Shown: positions 25,472 through 34,767 of the stretch, piece by piece
How positions within the stretch are numbered: position 1 is the stretch's first letter
Layout: every line of letters begins with the position of its first letter
Source: Pseudomonas sp. S04
GTDB taxonomy: Bacteria; Pseudomonadota; Gammaproteobacteria; Pseudomonadales; Pseudomonadaceae
Direction: 5' to 3'
DNA length: 64,000 nt
Assembly (NCBI RefSeq): GCF_009834545.1
Contig: NZ_CP019427.1
Span: 2,362,001-2,426,000, forward strand
The notes under the pieces: generated by a model
The model's database searches: none
The model's input: only the letters and a program-made list of their open reading frames with translations
Told to the model about the DNA's origin: nothing
Program-made: the position numbers and the translations under genes

Positions 25472-25519
25472 AGGTATTGCGTTTGGCGATACATCGCATC
25501 CCTACACGCGATTAGTCAA
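25472..25519 (+). promoter_or_regulatory. Nod-box-like element C, upstream of the FAD hydroxylase operon
   Basis: The core at 25476-25512 is ATT-N9-GAT-N7-ATC-N9-GAT, flanked by AGGT and TAGTCAA. It ends 90 bp before the hydroxylase ATG at 25603. The first triplet is ATT instead of ATC and every spacing is identical to A, B and D. Confidence 0.75.
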
Positions 25520-25602
25520 ATCCTTGTTTTGACCGGAAGCTGGACCTACCGACGCAGTGCCCGGCGCTGCATCGAATCACAAGAATAAAAAGTGAGTAAG
25601 CC

Positions 25603-26727
25603 ATGAGTGCAGTGAACAAAGTTCTGATCGTGGGCGGTGGTATTGGTGGCTTGTGTGCGGCCATAGCCCTACGACGCAAGGGCATTGAGGTCGATCTGGT
25701 CGAACTCAAGTCAGAATGGACCGTTTACGGTGTCGGGATCATCCAGCAAAGCAACGTGGTCCGCGAAATGGCCAAGCTGGGTGTGCTTGACGGTTATCTC
25801 GATGCGGCGTATGCCTTTGAAGACGTCGCGATCTACGGCCCGGCGGGTCAGCAGCTGGCGCGCATCCCGGGCCAGCGCCTGGCAGGGCCTGCGTACCCGG
25901 CCAACGTCGGCATCTCGCGTCTGGCGCTGCACAAAGTCCTCAGTGAAACGGCGCTGGAGCTGGGCGCCAAGGTCCGTTTGGGGCTTAGCGTTGAATCCCT
26001 GAACGACAATGGCGACAGCGTGGAAGTGCTGTTCACCGATGCCAGCAGCGCCGCCTACGACCTGGTGGTTGGAGCTGACGGCCTGTTCTCCAAGGTTCGA
26101 GATTTGCTGCTCGGCGACACCTACACGCCGCGCTTCACCGGCCAATCGGTGTGGCGCTACAACTTCGCGCGTGATCCGCAAATCGATCACCTCGCCAACT
26201 ACCAGAGCGCCGAAGGCAACGCCGGCCTGGTACCGCTGGCCGGCGACTTGATGTACCTGTTCCTCACCTCCCATGAACCGTCCAATCCGCGGATGGACCC
26301 CGCGACGCTGGCCGAACAGATGCGGCAGCGCTTGCAAGGCTTCACCGGCCTCATCGGCCAATTGCGTGAACAGATCACCGACAGCAGCCAAGTGGTTTAC
26401 AAGCCAATGGAAGTGGTCTTCGTCGACGAGCCCTGGTACCGCGGTCGCGTTCTGCTGATCGGTGACGCCGCGCACGCGACTACGCCGCACCTCGGGCAAG
26501 GGGCCGGCATGGCAATTGAAGATGCCATCGTGCTCAGCGAAGAGCTGACCCGCGACGGCAGCGTCGAGCAGCAGCTTCAACGCTTCATGACGCGCCGTTT
26601 CGAGCGCTGCAAGTACATCAGCGAAAGCTCGGTGCTGGCCGGCGACAAGGAAATGCAGCACGACCGGGACTTCGACCGCATCGGCCTGGTCAAGCAGATG
26701 CTTGCGCGCACGGCTGAGCCGATCTGA
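25603..26727 (+). CDS. FAD-dependent aromatic hydroxylase (UbiH/PHBH fold), FdeE-like
   Basis: The 374-residue class A flavin monooxygenase has the dinucleotide motif VLIVGGGIGGLCAA (residues 7-20), the VVGADGLFSKVR segment, and the FAD-ribityl motif IGDAAHATTPHLGQGAG near residue 287. It would hydroxylate a phenolic ring using NAD(P)H and oxygen, making the ortho-dihydroxy substrate for the neighbouring dioxygenase. In Herbaspirillum, FdeE hydroxylates naringenin at C8. The similarity of gene set is the reason for that link; the substrate is not proven. It is the first gene after element C and leads a long run of co-directional genes. Confidence 0.85.
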   Translation: MSAVNKVLIVGGGIGGLCAAIALRRKGIEVDLVELKSEWTVYGVGIIQQSNVVREMAKLGVLDGYLDAAYAFEDVAIYGPAGQQLARIPGQRLAGPAYPANVGISRLALHKVLSETALELGAKVRLGLSVESLNDNGDSVEVLFTDASSAAYDLVVGADGLFSKVRDLLLGDTYTPRFTGQSVWRYNFARDPQIDHLANYQSAEGNAGLVPLAGDLMYLFLTSHEPSNPRMDPATLAEQMRQRLQGFTGLIGQLREQITDSSQVVYKPMEVVFVDEPWYRGRVLLIGDAAHATTPHLGQGAGMAIEDAIVLSEELTRDGSVEQQLQRFMTRRFERCKYISESSVLAGDKEMQHDRDFDRIGLVKQMLARTAEPI

Positions 26728-26783
26728 TTCGACAGGGCCGTCACCCACAGCAGTTACCACTATAAAAACAAGAGGTTAACGCG

Positions 26784-28481
26784 ATGGTTAGTTCCACGAC
26801 TGCGACGCTTGCGCGCCGCCGGGTCTGCACGTCTGCACCCTTTGGTTTCAGTTTGGCCGCGGCGTTGGTGCTGTGCAGCCAGGCCGCCCATGCCTTTTCG
26901 GTGGATACCGGCAATCCGGATTTCAACCTGCGCTGGGATAACACCGTGAAGTACAGCGCCGCCTGGCGCACCCAGAATCCCAGCAGCAAGCTGACCGAGG
27001 GCCAGGTGGCACTCAACCAGGACGATGGCGATCGGGCGTTCAAAAAGGGTCTGATTTCCAACCGCACGGACATCCTCTCCGAGCTGGATATGTCGTTCAA
27101 AAACGTCGGCGCGCGCCTCAGTGGAGCCGCCTGGTACGACACCGCCTACCAGCACGACAACGATAACGACGATCCGGCGCGGGCCAACGCGCGTTCCGTG
27201 GGCTATGACGAATTCACCGACGACACCCGCCACCTGCATGGCGGCGACGGCGAATTGCTCGATGCGTTCGTGTACTGGAACGGCGAGCTGGCTGATCATT
27301 CCACGTCCGTGCGTGTCGGCCGCCACGGGTTGATCTGGGGCGAGAGCCTGTTCTTCGGCGCCAACGGCATTGCCGGTGGCATGGCGCCGGTCGACGTGGT
27401 GAAAGCGCAGTCCGTTCCCAACACCCAGTTCAAGGAAATCACCCGGCCGGTCAATCAGCTGTCGGGTACCTTCCAGCTGACCGACGATGTGTCGCTCGGC
27501 GCCTTCTACCAGTTGGAGTGGGAGGAGACACGCCTGCCGGGTGCCGGTAGTTATTTCTCCACCAGCGACACCATTGGTGAAGGCAATGAACGCTTGATCG
27601 TAGGGGCGCCGTTTCCTGCGTTCCTCGGTGGCAATCCCAGCAGTCCGGCGGCGTTCTTCCATGGCAACGACAAGGAAGCGAAAAGTTCAGGGCAGGGCGG
27701 CCTGCAGTTGAAATACAGCGCGGAAACGGTCGAGTACGGCCTGTACGCGATTCAATATCACGACAAGACCCCCAAGCTGTACCTCAAACCCTCTACCGGT
27801 GTGCCGAACTTCAGTACCGGCCAGATCGGCGAGTACTACTGGGTGTACCCGGAGGACATTCGCGCCTTTGGGGGCAGTTTTTCCACCACGGTCGACGAAT
27901 ACAGCTTCGCCGGTGAAGCCTCGATGCGCTGGAACATGCCGCTGGTTTCCAACGGGCAAACCGTCCTGCCGGGTGTCGTCGCCGACAACGATGACGATGC
28001 ACTGTATGCAGTGGGCCGTACCGCTCACGTCAACCTAAACGTCCTGGCTTCATTCGGGCCGAACTTCCTTGCCAGGGAGTCGGGACTGGTCGGTGAGATC
28101 GCCTGGAACCGCCTGCTGAGCGTCACAAAAAACCGTGCCGCCCTTGACCCCAACGCTACCGATGACGGTCTCGGGTTCAAGGTGGTCTACACCCCGACCT
28201 ACCGCCAGTTTTTCTCCGGCATCGATATCAGCATTCCGCTTGGCCTCAGCTACTTCCCGCTGGGTAAATCGGCCGTTGTCAGCTCGTTCGGTCCGGACAA
28301 AGGCGGCGATATGAACATCGGTATCACCGCCACCTACCTGGATCGCGTCACCGCCGGCCTGACCTACACGCATTACTACGGCGCCGAGGACACCAACCTC
28401 AACGCTGCCAGCCAGTTCAATTACAAGCAATCGCTCAAAGACCGGGACTACCTGGCCTTTTCCGTCAAGACCACGTTTTAA
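26784..28481 (+). CDS. DUF1302 outer-membrane beta-barrel protein
   Basis: The 565-residue protein has a signal peptide (SLAAALVLCSQAAHA, cleavage before FSVDTGN). Its many amphipathic strands end in SVKTTF with a terminal Phe, as outer-membrane barrels do. DUF1302 proteins occur next to DUF1329, YCF48-like and MMPL/RND genes in clusters for degrading hydrophobic compounds such as steroids and aromatic esters. A role in moving a poorly soluble substrate across the outer membrane is likely but unproven. An A-rich leader (ATAAAAACAAGAGG) precedes the start. Confidence 0.85.
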   Translation: MVSSTTATLARRRVCTSAPFGFSLAAALVLCSQAAHAFSVDTGNPDFNLRWDNTVKYSAAWRTQNPSSKLTEGQVALNQDDGDRAFKKGLISNRTDILSELDMSFKNVGARLSGAAWYDTAYQHDNDNDDPARANARSVGYDEFTDDTRHLHGGDGELLDAFVYWNGELADHSTSVRVGRHGLIWGESLFFGANGIAGGMAPVDVVKAQSVPNTQFKEITRPVNQLSGTFQLTDDVSLGAFYQLEWEETRLPGAGSYFSTSDTIGEGNERLIVGAPFPAFLGGNPSSPAAFFHGNDKEAKSSGQGGLQLKYSAETVEYGLYAIQYHDKTPKLYLKPSTGVPNFSTGQIGEYYWVYPEDIRAFGGSFSTTVDEYSFAGEASMRWNMPLVSNGQTVLPGVVADNDDDALYAVGRTAHVNLNVLASFGPNFLARESGLVGEIAWNRLLSVTKNRAALDPNATDDGLGFKVVYTPTYRQFFSGIDISIPLGLSYFPLGKSAVVSSFGPDKGGDMNIGITATYLDRVTAGLTYTHYYGAEDTNLNAASQFNYKQSLKDRDYLAFSVKTTF

Positions 28482-28493
28482 GAGGACTTGCGC

Positions 28494-29882
28494 ATGACCC
28501 ACAATAAGAAAACCGCAGCCTTCAAGCTCAAAGCCCTTTGCCTGGCGCTGCTCGGCGGCCTGGCCATTTGCAGCCAAGTGACATTGGCGGCGACGGCTGA
28601 AGAGGCGGCCAAACTGTCAAAGAACCTGACACCGTTCGGCGCCGAGCGCGCTGGTAACGCTGACGGCAGCATTCCCGCCTGGGACGGTGGTTACACCAAG
28701 GTGGATCCTTCGTACAAGGAGGGCGGCAAGCGCTCCGATCCATTCGCTGCCGACAAACCGCTGTTGAGCATTACCTCGAAAAACCTCGCGCAATACGCTG
28801 GCAAGCTCAGCGACGGCACCAAGGAAATGTTCAAGCGTTTCCCCGAGACTTATCGCATCGACGTTTACCCGACACGGCGCACCGCCGCCGCGCCGCAATG
28901 GGTGTATGACAACACCCTGAAAAACGCCACCCGCGCCAAATTAGTCGAGAGCAGCGCCGGTCCGGTTCCCGAAGGCGCTTTTGGCGGCATTCCGTTTCCG
29001 ATCCCGAAAAACGGCGCCGAAGCCATGTGGAACCACGTGCTCAATTGGCGCGGGACCTCGGTGTCGATGCATTTTCGGCATTACCTGATGACGGCCGACG
29101 GCAAGCAGGTGATGACCACCGACGGCAAGGCCATTCAGGAGATGCCGTATTACTACCAGGAAGGGACACCAGAGTCGTTTGCCGGTGACTACTGGCTGTT
29201 CCGGCTGCTCAACGTCGGCCCACCATTGCGCGCTGGCGAGCAGATCATGGGCCGCACCAACATCAACGGCGACCTGTCCCAGGCGCACGTTTACCTGACC
29301 GGTCAGCGCCGTGTGCGCAAGCTGCCCAATGCCTGCTGCGATACGCCGACACCGGCGACAGCCGGGGTCATGTCGTTTGACGAATTGAGTGTGTTCCAGG
29401 GCCGCATGGACCGCTTCGACTGGAAGCTGATCGGCAAGCAGGAGATGTACATCCCCTACAACACCAACAAGGTGCAAGCCGCCGCCAAACCTGAAGACCT
29501 GTTCCTCGCTCACCACATGAACCCGGATTACGTGCGTTGGGAGCTACACCGGGTGTGGGTCGTGGAAGCGGACCTGGCACCGGGCAAACGTCACCAATTG
29601 CCGAAGGGCCGTTACTACCTCGATGAGGACACTTGGCAAGCCATGTTGGGCGACCGCTGGGATGCCAACGGCCAATTGGCCAAGACGCTGTGGTCGTTGC
29701 CGGCGGTACTTCCGGACCTGCCTGCGCAAGCGCAATTGTCCTCGGGTTTCTACGACCTGACCTCCGGCGCCTGGTTTATCCAGAACGTCTACACCGGCCA
29801 GCCTGAGCAGTACGGCATGGTGGATCGCTACAAGGCCTCCGAGTTTTCACCGGCGGCGATGGCGGGTGCCGGGGTTCGTTGA
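28494..29882 (+). CDS. DUF1329 periplasmic protein
   Basis: The 462-residue protein has a signal peptide (LCLALLGGLAICSQVTLA). The mature start LTPFGAERAGNADGSIPAWDGG is the typical opening of DUF1329 proteins. AGAGGA lies 7 bases before the ATG at 28494. The family is distantly similar to LolA/LolB-like lipid carriers, so a periplasmic shuttle between the DUF1302 barrel and the RND pump is a reasonable model. It follows the DUF1302 gene by 12 bp. Confidence 0.85.
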   Translation: MTHNKKTAAFKLKALCLALLGGLAICSQVTLAATAEEAAKLSKNLTPFGAERAGNADGSIPAWDGGYTKVDPSYKEGGKRSDPFAADKPLLSITSKNLAQYAGKLSDGTKEMFKRFPETYRIDVYPTRRTAAAPQWVYDNTLKNATRAKLVESSAGPVPEGAFGGIPFPIPKNGAEAMWNHVLNWRGTSVSMHFRHYLMTADGKQVMTTDGKAIQEMPYYYQEGTPESFAGDYWLFRLLNVGPPLRAGEQIMGRTNINGDLSQAHVYLTGQRRVRKLPNACCDTPTPATAGVMSFDELSVFQGRMDRFDWKLIGKQEMYIPYNTNKVQAAAKPEDLFLAHHMNPDYVRWELHRVWVVEADLAPGKRHQLPKGRYYLDEDTWQAMLGDRWDANGQLAKTLWSLPAVLPDLPAQAQLSSGFYDLTSGAWFIQNVYTGQPEQYGMVDRYKASEFSPAAMAGAGVR

Positions 29883-29943
29883 GCAAGGCCGGATCGCGGT
29901 TTACCAACCGTGATTCGGTTTCACAAGGGTTGTCGAGGTCGCA

Positions 29944-31038
29944 ATGAACAGAATCTGTCAGGTGGTCGGTCGGCTGATGTGTCTTATGGCGTTGCCGTTG
30001 AGTCAGGCGCACGCCGCGGCGGTGGGCGACGCGCTCGCTACGCCGGCAATGCAGGCCCCACAAGCAAAATCCGCGGTGTTGCTGGACTTGGCCCGTGCAG
30101 GTGCGCGGCTGGTGGCGGTGGGCGAGCGGGGCATCGTGCTGCTTTCCGATGACAACGGTGTCAGCTGGCGTCAAGCGCAAGTGCCGGTGTCGGTCAGCCT
30201 CACGGCCGTGCAGTTTGTCGACGCCCATACGGGTTGGGCAGTCGGGCATGCGGGTGTGGTCTTGGTCTCGCATGACGCGGGTGAGCATTGGGTTACGCAA
30301 CTGGATGGACTGCGAGCGGCACAGCTAGAGCTGGCAGACGCTCGCCGGCAACTGCCGTTGGCCAATGACCAGGAGGCTGCCGCGGCGCGGGTCCAAACAG
30401 CCGAGCGCCTGGTCGATGAGGGTGCTGACAAGCCGTTTCTGGCCGTGCACTTCGTGGACGCCCAGCGCGGTCTGATCGTGGGGGCGTACGGTCTGGCCTT
30501 GCGCACTCTCGATGGCGGCACAACCTGGCAATCGCTCATGGGCAACATCGATAACCCGATGGGCGCCCATCTGTCCGCCATCGCTCAGCAAGGAGAGCAC
30601 TGGTTCCTGGCCGGCGAGCAGGGATACCTCGCGCGTTCGGACGATGCCGGCAAATCGTTCGCGCCATTGCAAAGCCCCTATGCGGGCAGCTTTTTCACCC
30701 TACAAATGCGCGATGACGGCGTCTTGCTGGTGGCTGGGTTAAAGGGCAATGCGTTTGTCTCCAGTGACCTGGGCGACAGTTTCAAACTTGCGCCGGTCTC
30801 GATGCCGGTGTCTTTCAGCGATGCCATTCGCACCGACGACGGCCAGTTGCTGCTGGTTAACCAGAGCGGCGCCTTGTTTCGCACCAACAGTCAGCCCGGC
30901 GCAATGCTCAAGCCCTTCGGCAAACCGCTCGGCAAGCCCGTCTCCAGTGTTATCCAGGCCGCCGATGGCAGCCTGACGCTGGCTGGTTTTACTGGATTGA
31001 CGCGCGTATCGCCGTCAACCACTAGCGCTTCGGAGTGA
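29944..31038 (+). CDS. YCF48/BNR-repeat periplasmic beta-propeller protein
   Basis: The 364-residue protein has a signal peptide (MCLMALPLSQAHA). Its repeats have the BNR/YCF48 pattern: LLSDDNGVSWRQA, LVSHDAGEHWVTQ, LRTLDGGTTWQSL, ARSDDAGKSFAPL, VSSDLGDSFKLA. This predicts a seven-bladed propeller like the photosystem assembly factor Ycf48. In this gene set it is found between DUF1329 and the RND protein and may be an assembly or adaptor part. The function is not known. Confidence 0.82.
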   Translation: MNRICQVVGRLMCLMALPLSQAHAAAVGDALATPAMQAPQAKSAVLLDLARAGARLVAVGERGIVLLSDDNGVSWRQAQVPVSVSLTAVQFVDAHTGWAVGHAGVVLVSHDAGEHWVTQLDGLRAAQLELADARRQLPLANDQEAAAARVQTAERLVDEGADKPFLAVHFVDAQRGLIVGAYGLALRTLDGGTTWQSLMGNIDNPMGAHLSAIAQQGEHWFLAGEQGYLARSDDAGKSFAPLQSPYAGSFFTLQMRDDGVLLVAGLKGNAFVSSDLGDSFKLAPVSMPVSFSDAIRTDDGQLLLVNQSGALFRTNSQPGAMLKPFGKPLGKPVSSVIQAADGSLTLAGFTGLTRVSPSTTSASE

Positions 31039-31042
31039 GGTT

Positions 31043-33517
31043 ATGAAGTCTTTCGACAACGCCACGGCTAGCCTGGCGAATTTCGATCCACGCTCCGGTT
31101 CAGTGGTCGAACGCACGCTGTTTAATCACCGCCTGTGGGTTCTGCTGGTGTGTGTACTGACGACGCTGGTGCTGGGTTATCAAGCCACCCGTATCGAGCT
31201 CAATGCCAGCTTCGAAAAAATGATCCCCACACAGCAACCCTACATTGCCAACTACCTTGAGCATCAGAAACAGCTCACGGGATTGGGCAACGCCCTGCGC
31301 ATCGTGGTTGCGAACAGGCAAGGCGATATCTATGACGCCGAGTACCTCAAGACCCTGCAGGCCCTGAGCGACCGACTCTACCTTCTGCCGGGTGTCGACC
31401 GGGCATACATGAAGTCACTTTGGACACCGGCCACGCGCTGGGTCGCCGTGACCGAAGACGGCCTCGACGGCGGGCCGGTGATACCGGACGACTACAGCGG
31501 CACCGTCGCCAACCTGGATGCCTTGCGCCGCAATGTGCAGCGCTCCAACGAACTGGGGCAACTGGTGGCCCTGGACCAGACCTCCAGCATCATTTATGTG
31601 CCGTTGCTGGCGAGCACCGCTGATGGTAAACCGCTGGATTACTCGGTCTTGTCCGAGCAATTGGAAACCCTGCGCAGCACCTACCAAAGTGACAACATTG
31701 ATATTCGCATCACCGGTTTCGCGAAAAAAGTCGGCGATCTTATTGCCGGCCTGAAGCAGATTCTGCTGTTCTTCGCCGTCGCGATCCTGATCACCACCGC
31801 TGTGCTGTTCTGGTACACCCGCTGCCTGCGCAGCACGGTGCTGGTGGTGCTGTGCTCGCTGGTGGCGGTGGTCTGGCAGCTTGGGTTGCTGCCATTGCTG
31901 AACTACCAGTTGGACCCGTATTCGGTGCTTGTGCCGTTTCTCGTGTTTGCCATCGGCATGAGCCACGGCGCGCAGAAAATGAACGGCATCATGCAGGACA
32001 TCGGGCGTGGCATGCACCGGGTGGTGGCCGCACGATTTACCTTCCGACGCCTGTTCCTGGCGGGGCTGACAGCGCTGCTGTGCGATGCCGTGGGGTTCGC
32101 GGTGCTGATGCTGATCAAGATCCAGGTGATTCAAGACCTTGCGGTAATCGCCAGCATTGGCGTGGCCGTGTTGATTTTCACCAACTTGATCCTGCTGCCG
32201 GTTTTGCTCTCTTATGTTGGTGTTTCACCGCGTGCCGCCCAACTGAGCCTGAAGAGCGAGCAGGCCGAGCAAAGCGGTCAGACCCGCCATGGGTTCTGGC
32301 GTTTTCTGGATCTGTTCACCCATCGTCGTTGGGCCAGCCTGTGTATCGCCATCAGCCTTGCGTTGGCAGCCGTGGGCTTTTTGGTCAGCTTGCAACTGAA
32401 AATTGGTGACCTGGATGCCGGTGCGCCGGAACTGCGTGCAGACTCGCGTTACAACCAGGACGATGCCTTCCTGACCCGTCATTACGGTGCCAGCAGTGAC
32501 CTGTTTGCGGTGATGGTGAAAACCCCAGCCAGCAGCTGTGCACGCTACGACATCCTGGCCAAAGTCGATGCGCTGGACTGGCAACTGCGTGCCTTGCCGG
32601 GCGTGGACTCGACCAACTCGCTGGCGTTGCTCAACCGGCGCATGCTGGTCGGGCTCAGTGAAGGCAACCCAAAATGGTACGAGCTGCAGAACAACCAGGC
32701 GATGCTCAACATGATCACCGCCAGCGCACCGCGCGGGTTGTACAACGAAGACTGCAGTCTGTTGACCCTTTATGCCTATCTCACCGACCACAAGGCCGAA
32801 ACGCTGACCCGTCTGGTGGAGCACGTCGAGCAGTTCGCTGCCGAGAACAATACAGACGAAGTGCAATTTCTGTTGGCGGCCGGAAACGCTGGGATCGAAG
32901 CGGCCACCAACATTGTGGTCAAACAAGCCAACCGCGAGATGCTCGTCTGGGTCTACGGCGCGGTCATTGTGCTGTGCCTGATTACCTTCCGTTCCTGGCG
33001 CGCGACGCTGTGTGCGGTGATTCCGCTGATGCTCACGTCCATCCTCTGCGAAGCCTTGATGGTCTGGCTGAACATCGGTGTGAAAGTCGCCACGCTGCCG
33101 GTCATCGCCCTGGGCGTCGGTATCGGCGTCGATTATGCGTTGTACGTGATGAGCATTCTGTTGGGCCATCTGCGCCAAGGGGCGAGCCTGTCCGAAGCGT
33201 ATTACCGTGCACTGGTTTCCACCGGCAAGGTGGTGATGCTGACCGGTATCACCCTGGCTATCGGCGTGGCGACCTGGACGTTTTCACCCATCAAGTTTCA
33301 GGCCGACATGGGTGTGCTGTTGGCCTTCATGTTTGTCTGGAACATGGTCGGTGCCTTGGTGTTGCTGCCGGCGCTGGCGTACTTTCTGTTACCTGCGCGG
33401 AACCAGCCGCAGGGTGCCGTTGTGCCGAGGTCGGTGACTCACGTGGTGGGTGCTGAGGCGGCGGTGGACGTGGACATTCAGCCCTTGCGCATCAAGGAGC
33501 TTTGTCATGGTCGCTGA
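31043..33517 (+). CDS. MMPL/RND-family inner-membrane transporter
   Basis: The 824-residue protein has two repeats of one membrane helix, a large periplasmic loop and about five further helices, the layout of MMPL/RND (HAE3-like) proteins. Clear markers are FLVFAIGMSHGAQKM and LGVGIGVDYALYVMS in the paired helices. RND proteins of this branch move lipids or hydrophobic molecules using the proton gradient. It starts 4 bp after the YCF48-like gene and overlaps the next gene by 11 bp. With DUF1302 and DUF1329 it forms a trans-envelope transport unit for the cluster substrate. Confidence 0.88.
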   Translation: MKSFDNATASLANFDPRSGSVVERTLFNHRLWVLLVCVLTTLVLGYQATRIELNASFEKMIPTQQPYIANYLEHQKQLTGLGNALRIVVANRQGDIYDAEYLKTLQALSDRLYLLPGVDRAYMKSLWTPATRWVAVTEDGLDGGPVIPDDYSGTVANLDALRRNVQRSNELGQLVALDQTSSIIYVPLLASTADGKPLDYSVLSEQLETLRSTYQSDNIDIRITGFAKKVGDLIAGLKQILLFFAVAILITTAVLFWYTRCLRSTVLVVLCSLVAVVWQLGLLPLLNYQLDPYSVLVPFLVFAIGMSHGAQKMNGIMQDIGRGMHRVVAARFTFRRLFLAGLTALLCDAVGFAVLMLIKIQVIQDLAVIASIGVAVLIFTNLILLPVLLSYVGVSPRAAQLSLKSEQAEQSGQTRHGFWRFLDLFTHRRWASLCIAISLALAAVGFLVSLQLKIGDLDAGAPELRADSRYNQDDAFLTRHYGASSDLFAVMVKTPASSCARYDILAKVDALDWQLRALPGVDSTNSLALLNRRMLVGLSEGNPKWYELQNNQAMLNMITASAPRGLYNEDCSLLTLYAYLTDHKAETLTRLVEHVEQFAAENNTDEVQFLLAAGNAGIEAATNIVVKQANREMLVWVYGAVIVLCLITFRSWRATLCAVIPLMLTSILCEALMVWLNIGVKVATLPVIALGVGIGVDYALYVMSILLGHLRQGASLSEAYYRALVSTGKVVMLTGITLAIGVATWTFSPIKFQADMGVLLAFMFVWNMVGALVLLPALAYFLLPARNQPQGAVVPRSVTHVVGAEAAVDVDIQPLRIKELCHGR

Positions 33518-34754
33518 TACCTTCGTAAAACCCGAGCGCCAAGCCGGATCGATGCAATCGCTATTGCTCCTGCTGGGCAGCTGCCTGCCGGTGTTGGGCG
33601 CGGTGTTGCTGGCCCCGGTGCTGCCACGGATGCAGGCGCATTTTGCCGGCGTGGAGGGCAGCGCCGTGCTGGTTCCCATCGTTCTGACGTTGCCAGCGTT
33701 GGTGATCGCAGTGCTGGCGCCATTCGCCGGGCTGATCGCCGATCGCCTTGGGCGCAAGCCGTTGTTGCTGGCAAGCATGCTGCTGTACGTGATCTGCGGC
33801 GTGCTGCCGCTGTGGCTCGACTCACTGCAGGCCATCGTGCTCAGCCGAGCGGGCATTGGCTTGGCCGAGGCGGGCATCATGACCTGCTGCACCACACTGA
33901 TGGGCGACTACTACAGCGGCGCCAGGCGCGAGCGTCTGTTTGCCTTGCAGATGGTCGCCACGTCGTTGTCGGCTGCGGTGTTCATCGCGTTGGGTGGCTT
34001 TCTGGGGCAAAACGACTGGCGTACGCCATTTTCGTTGTATGCCGTGGGTTTGATTTTCCTGCCGCTGATGGCCTGGAAATTGTGGGAACCGCAAGCCCGC
34101 ACACAACCCGAGCAACCCACACAGTCGGTGCCGACCGGGAAGTTTCCGTGGCGTGCGCTCACGCCCATGTATGTGCTGTCGCTGTTGGCAGGTTTGAGCC
34201 TGTTTATCGTGCCGGTGCAGGCCGGTTACTTGCTCAACCTGCTGCACGTGGATGCTCCTCAACAAATCGGTATGACCATGGGCGCCAACCAGCTGGGCGT
34301 GCTCGTCGGGGCGCTGAGTTTTCGTTTGTTCAGTGGCATGCGTGGGCAGCACATGCTGCTGATTGCCTACGTGTTGGCGGGCGTCGGCGGGTTGTTGATG
34401 GCGGGTGCCGCGAGCCATCTGCAGGTTGTGGTCGCAGTGACGATCAATGGACTGGGCATCGGCTTGATGCTGCCAACACTGATCACCTGGATTATGGCGC
34501 AAGTCAATTTCCATCAGCGTGGGCGGGCGGCGGGGTGTTTCACTGCCGCGATCTTTGCCGGCGAATTTATCAGCCCCCTGGTGGTTCTGGGCCTGAGCCG
34601 AGGTGTCGCCACCGAGCTACCCCAGGCGTTGGCCATTGTCGGTGGGTTGCAACTGCTGGTCGCGCTGTTTTGCCTGGCCGTACCCAGGCTCGGCGGTCTG
34701 TTGCACGACGCAAATGCTGTACCCGGTGGCACGACCATCGGCGACGGAAACTGA
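33507..34754 (+). CDS. MFS transporter
   Basis: The 415-residue MFS protein has 12 predicted helices, with the motif LIADRLGRKPLLLASM after helix 2. AAGGAG lies 8 bases before the ATG at 33507, inside the end of the RND gene. A longer frame from 33450 lacks such a site. It differs from the AAHS carriers elsewhere in the window and looks more like a drug/metabolite-type MFS. It may import the aromatic substrate across the inner membrane or export a toxic intermediate. Confidence 0.82.
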   Translation: MVADTFVKPERQAGSMQSLLLLLGSCLPVLGAVLLAPVLPRMQAHFAGVEGSAVLVPIVLTLPALVIAVLAPFAGLIADRLGRKPLLLASMLLYVICGVLPLWLDSLQAIVLSRAGIGLAEAGIMTCCTTLMGDYYSGARRERLFALQMVATSLSAAVFIALGGFLGQNDWRTPFSLYAVGLIFLPLMAWKLWEPQARTQPEQPTQSVPTGKFPWRALTPMYVLSLLAGLSLFIVPVQAGYLLNLLHVDAPQQIGMTMGANQLGVLVGALSFRLFSGMRGQHMLLIAYVLAGVGGLLMAGAASHLQVVVAVTINGLGIGLMLPTLITWIMAQVNFHQRGRAAGCFTAAIFAGEFISPLVVLGLSRGVATELPQALAIVGGLQLLVALFCLAVPRLGGLLHDANAVPGGTTIGDGN

Positions 34755-34767
34755 ACGAGGATTGTCC

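Noticed and set aside
18539..25519. Elements A-D as terminators or as copies of a mobile repeat
   Set aside because: They have no stable hairpin or U-tract, occur only before gene starts in this cluster, and conserve the ATC/GAT triplets and spacing while other bases vary.
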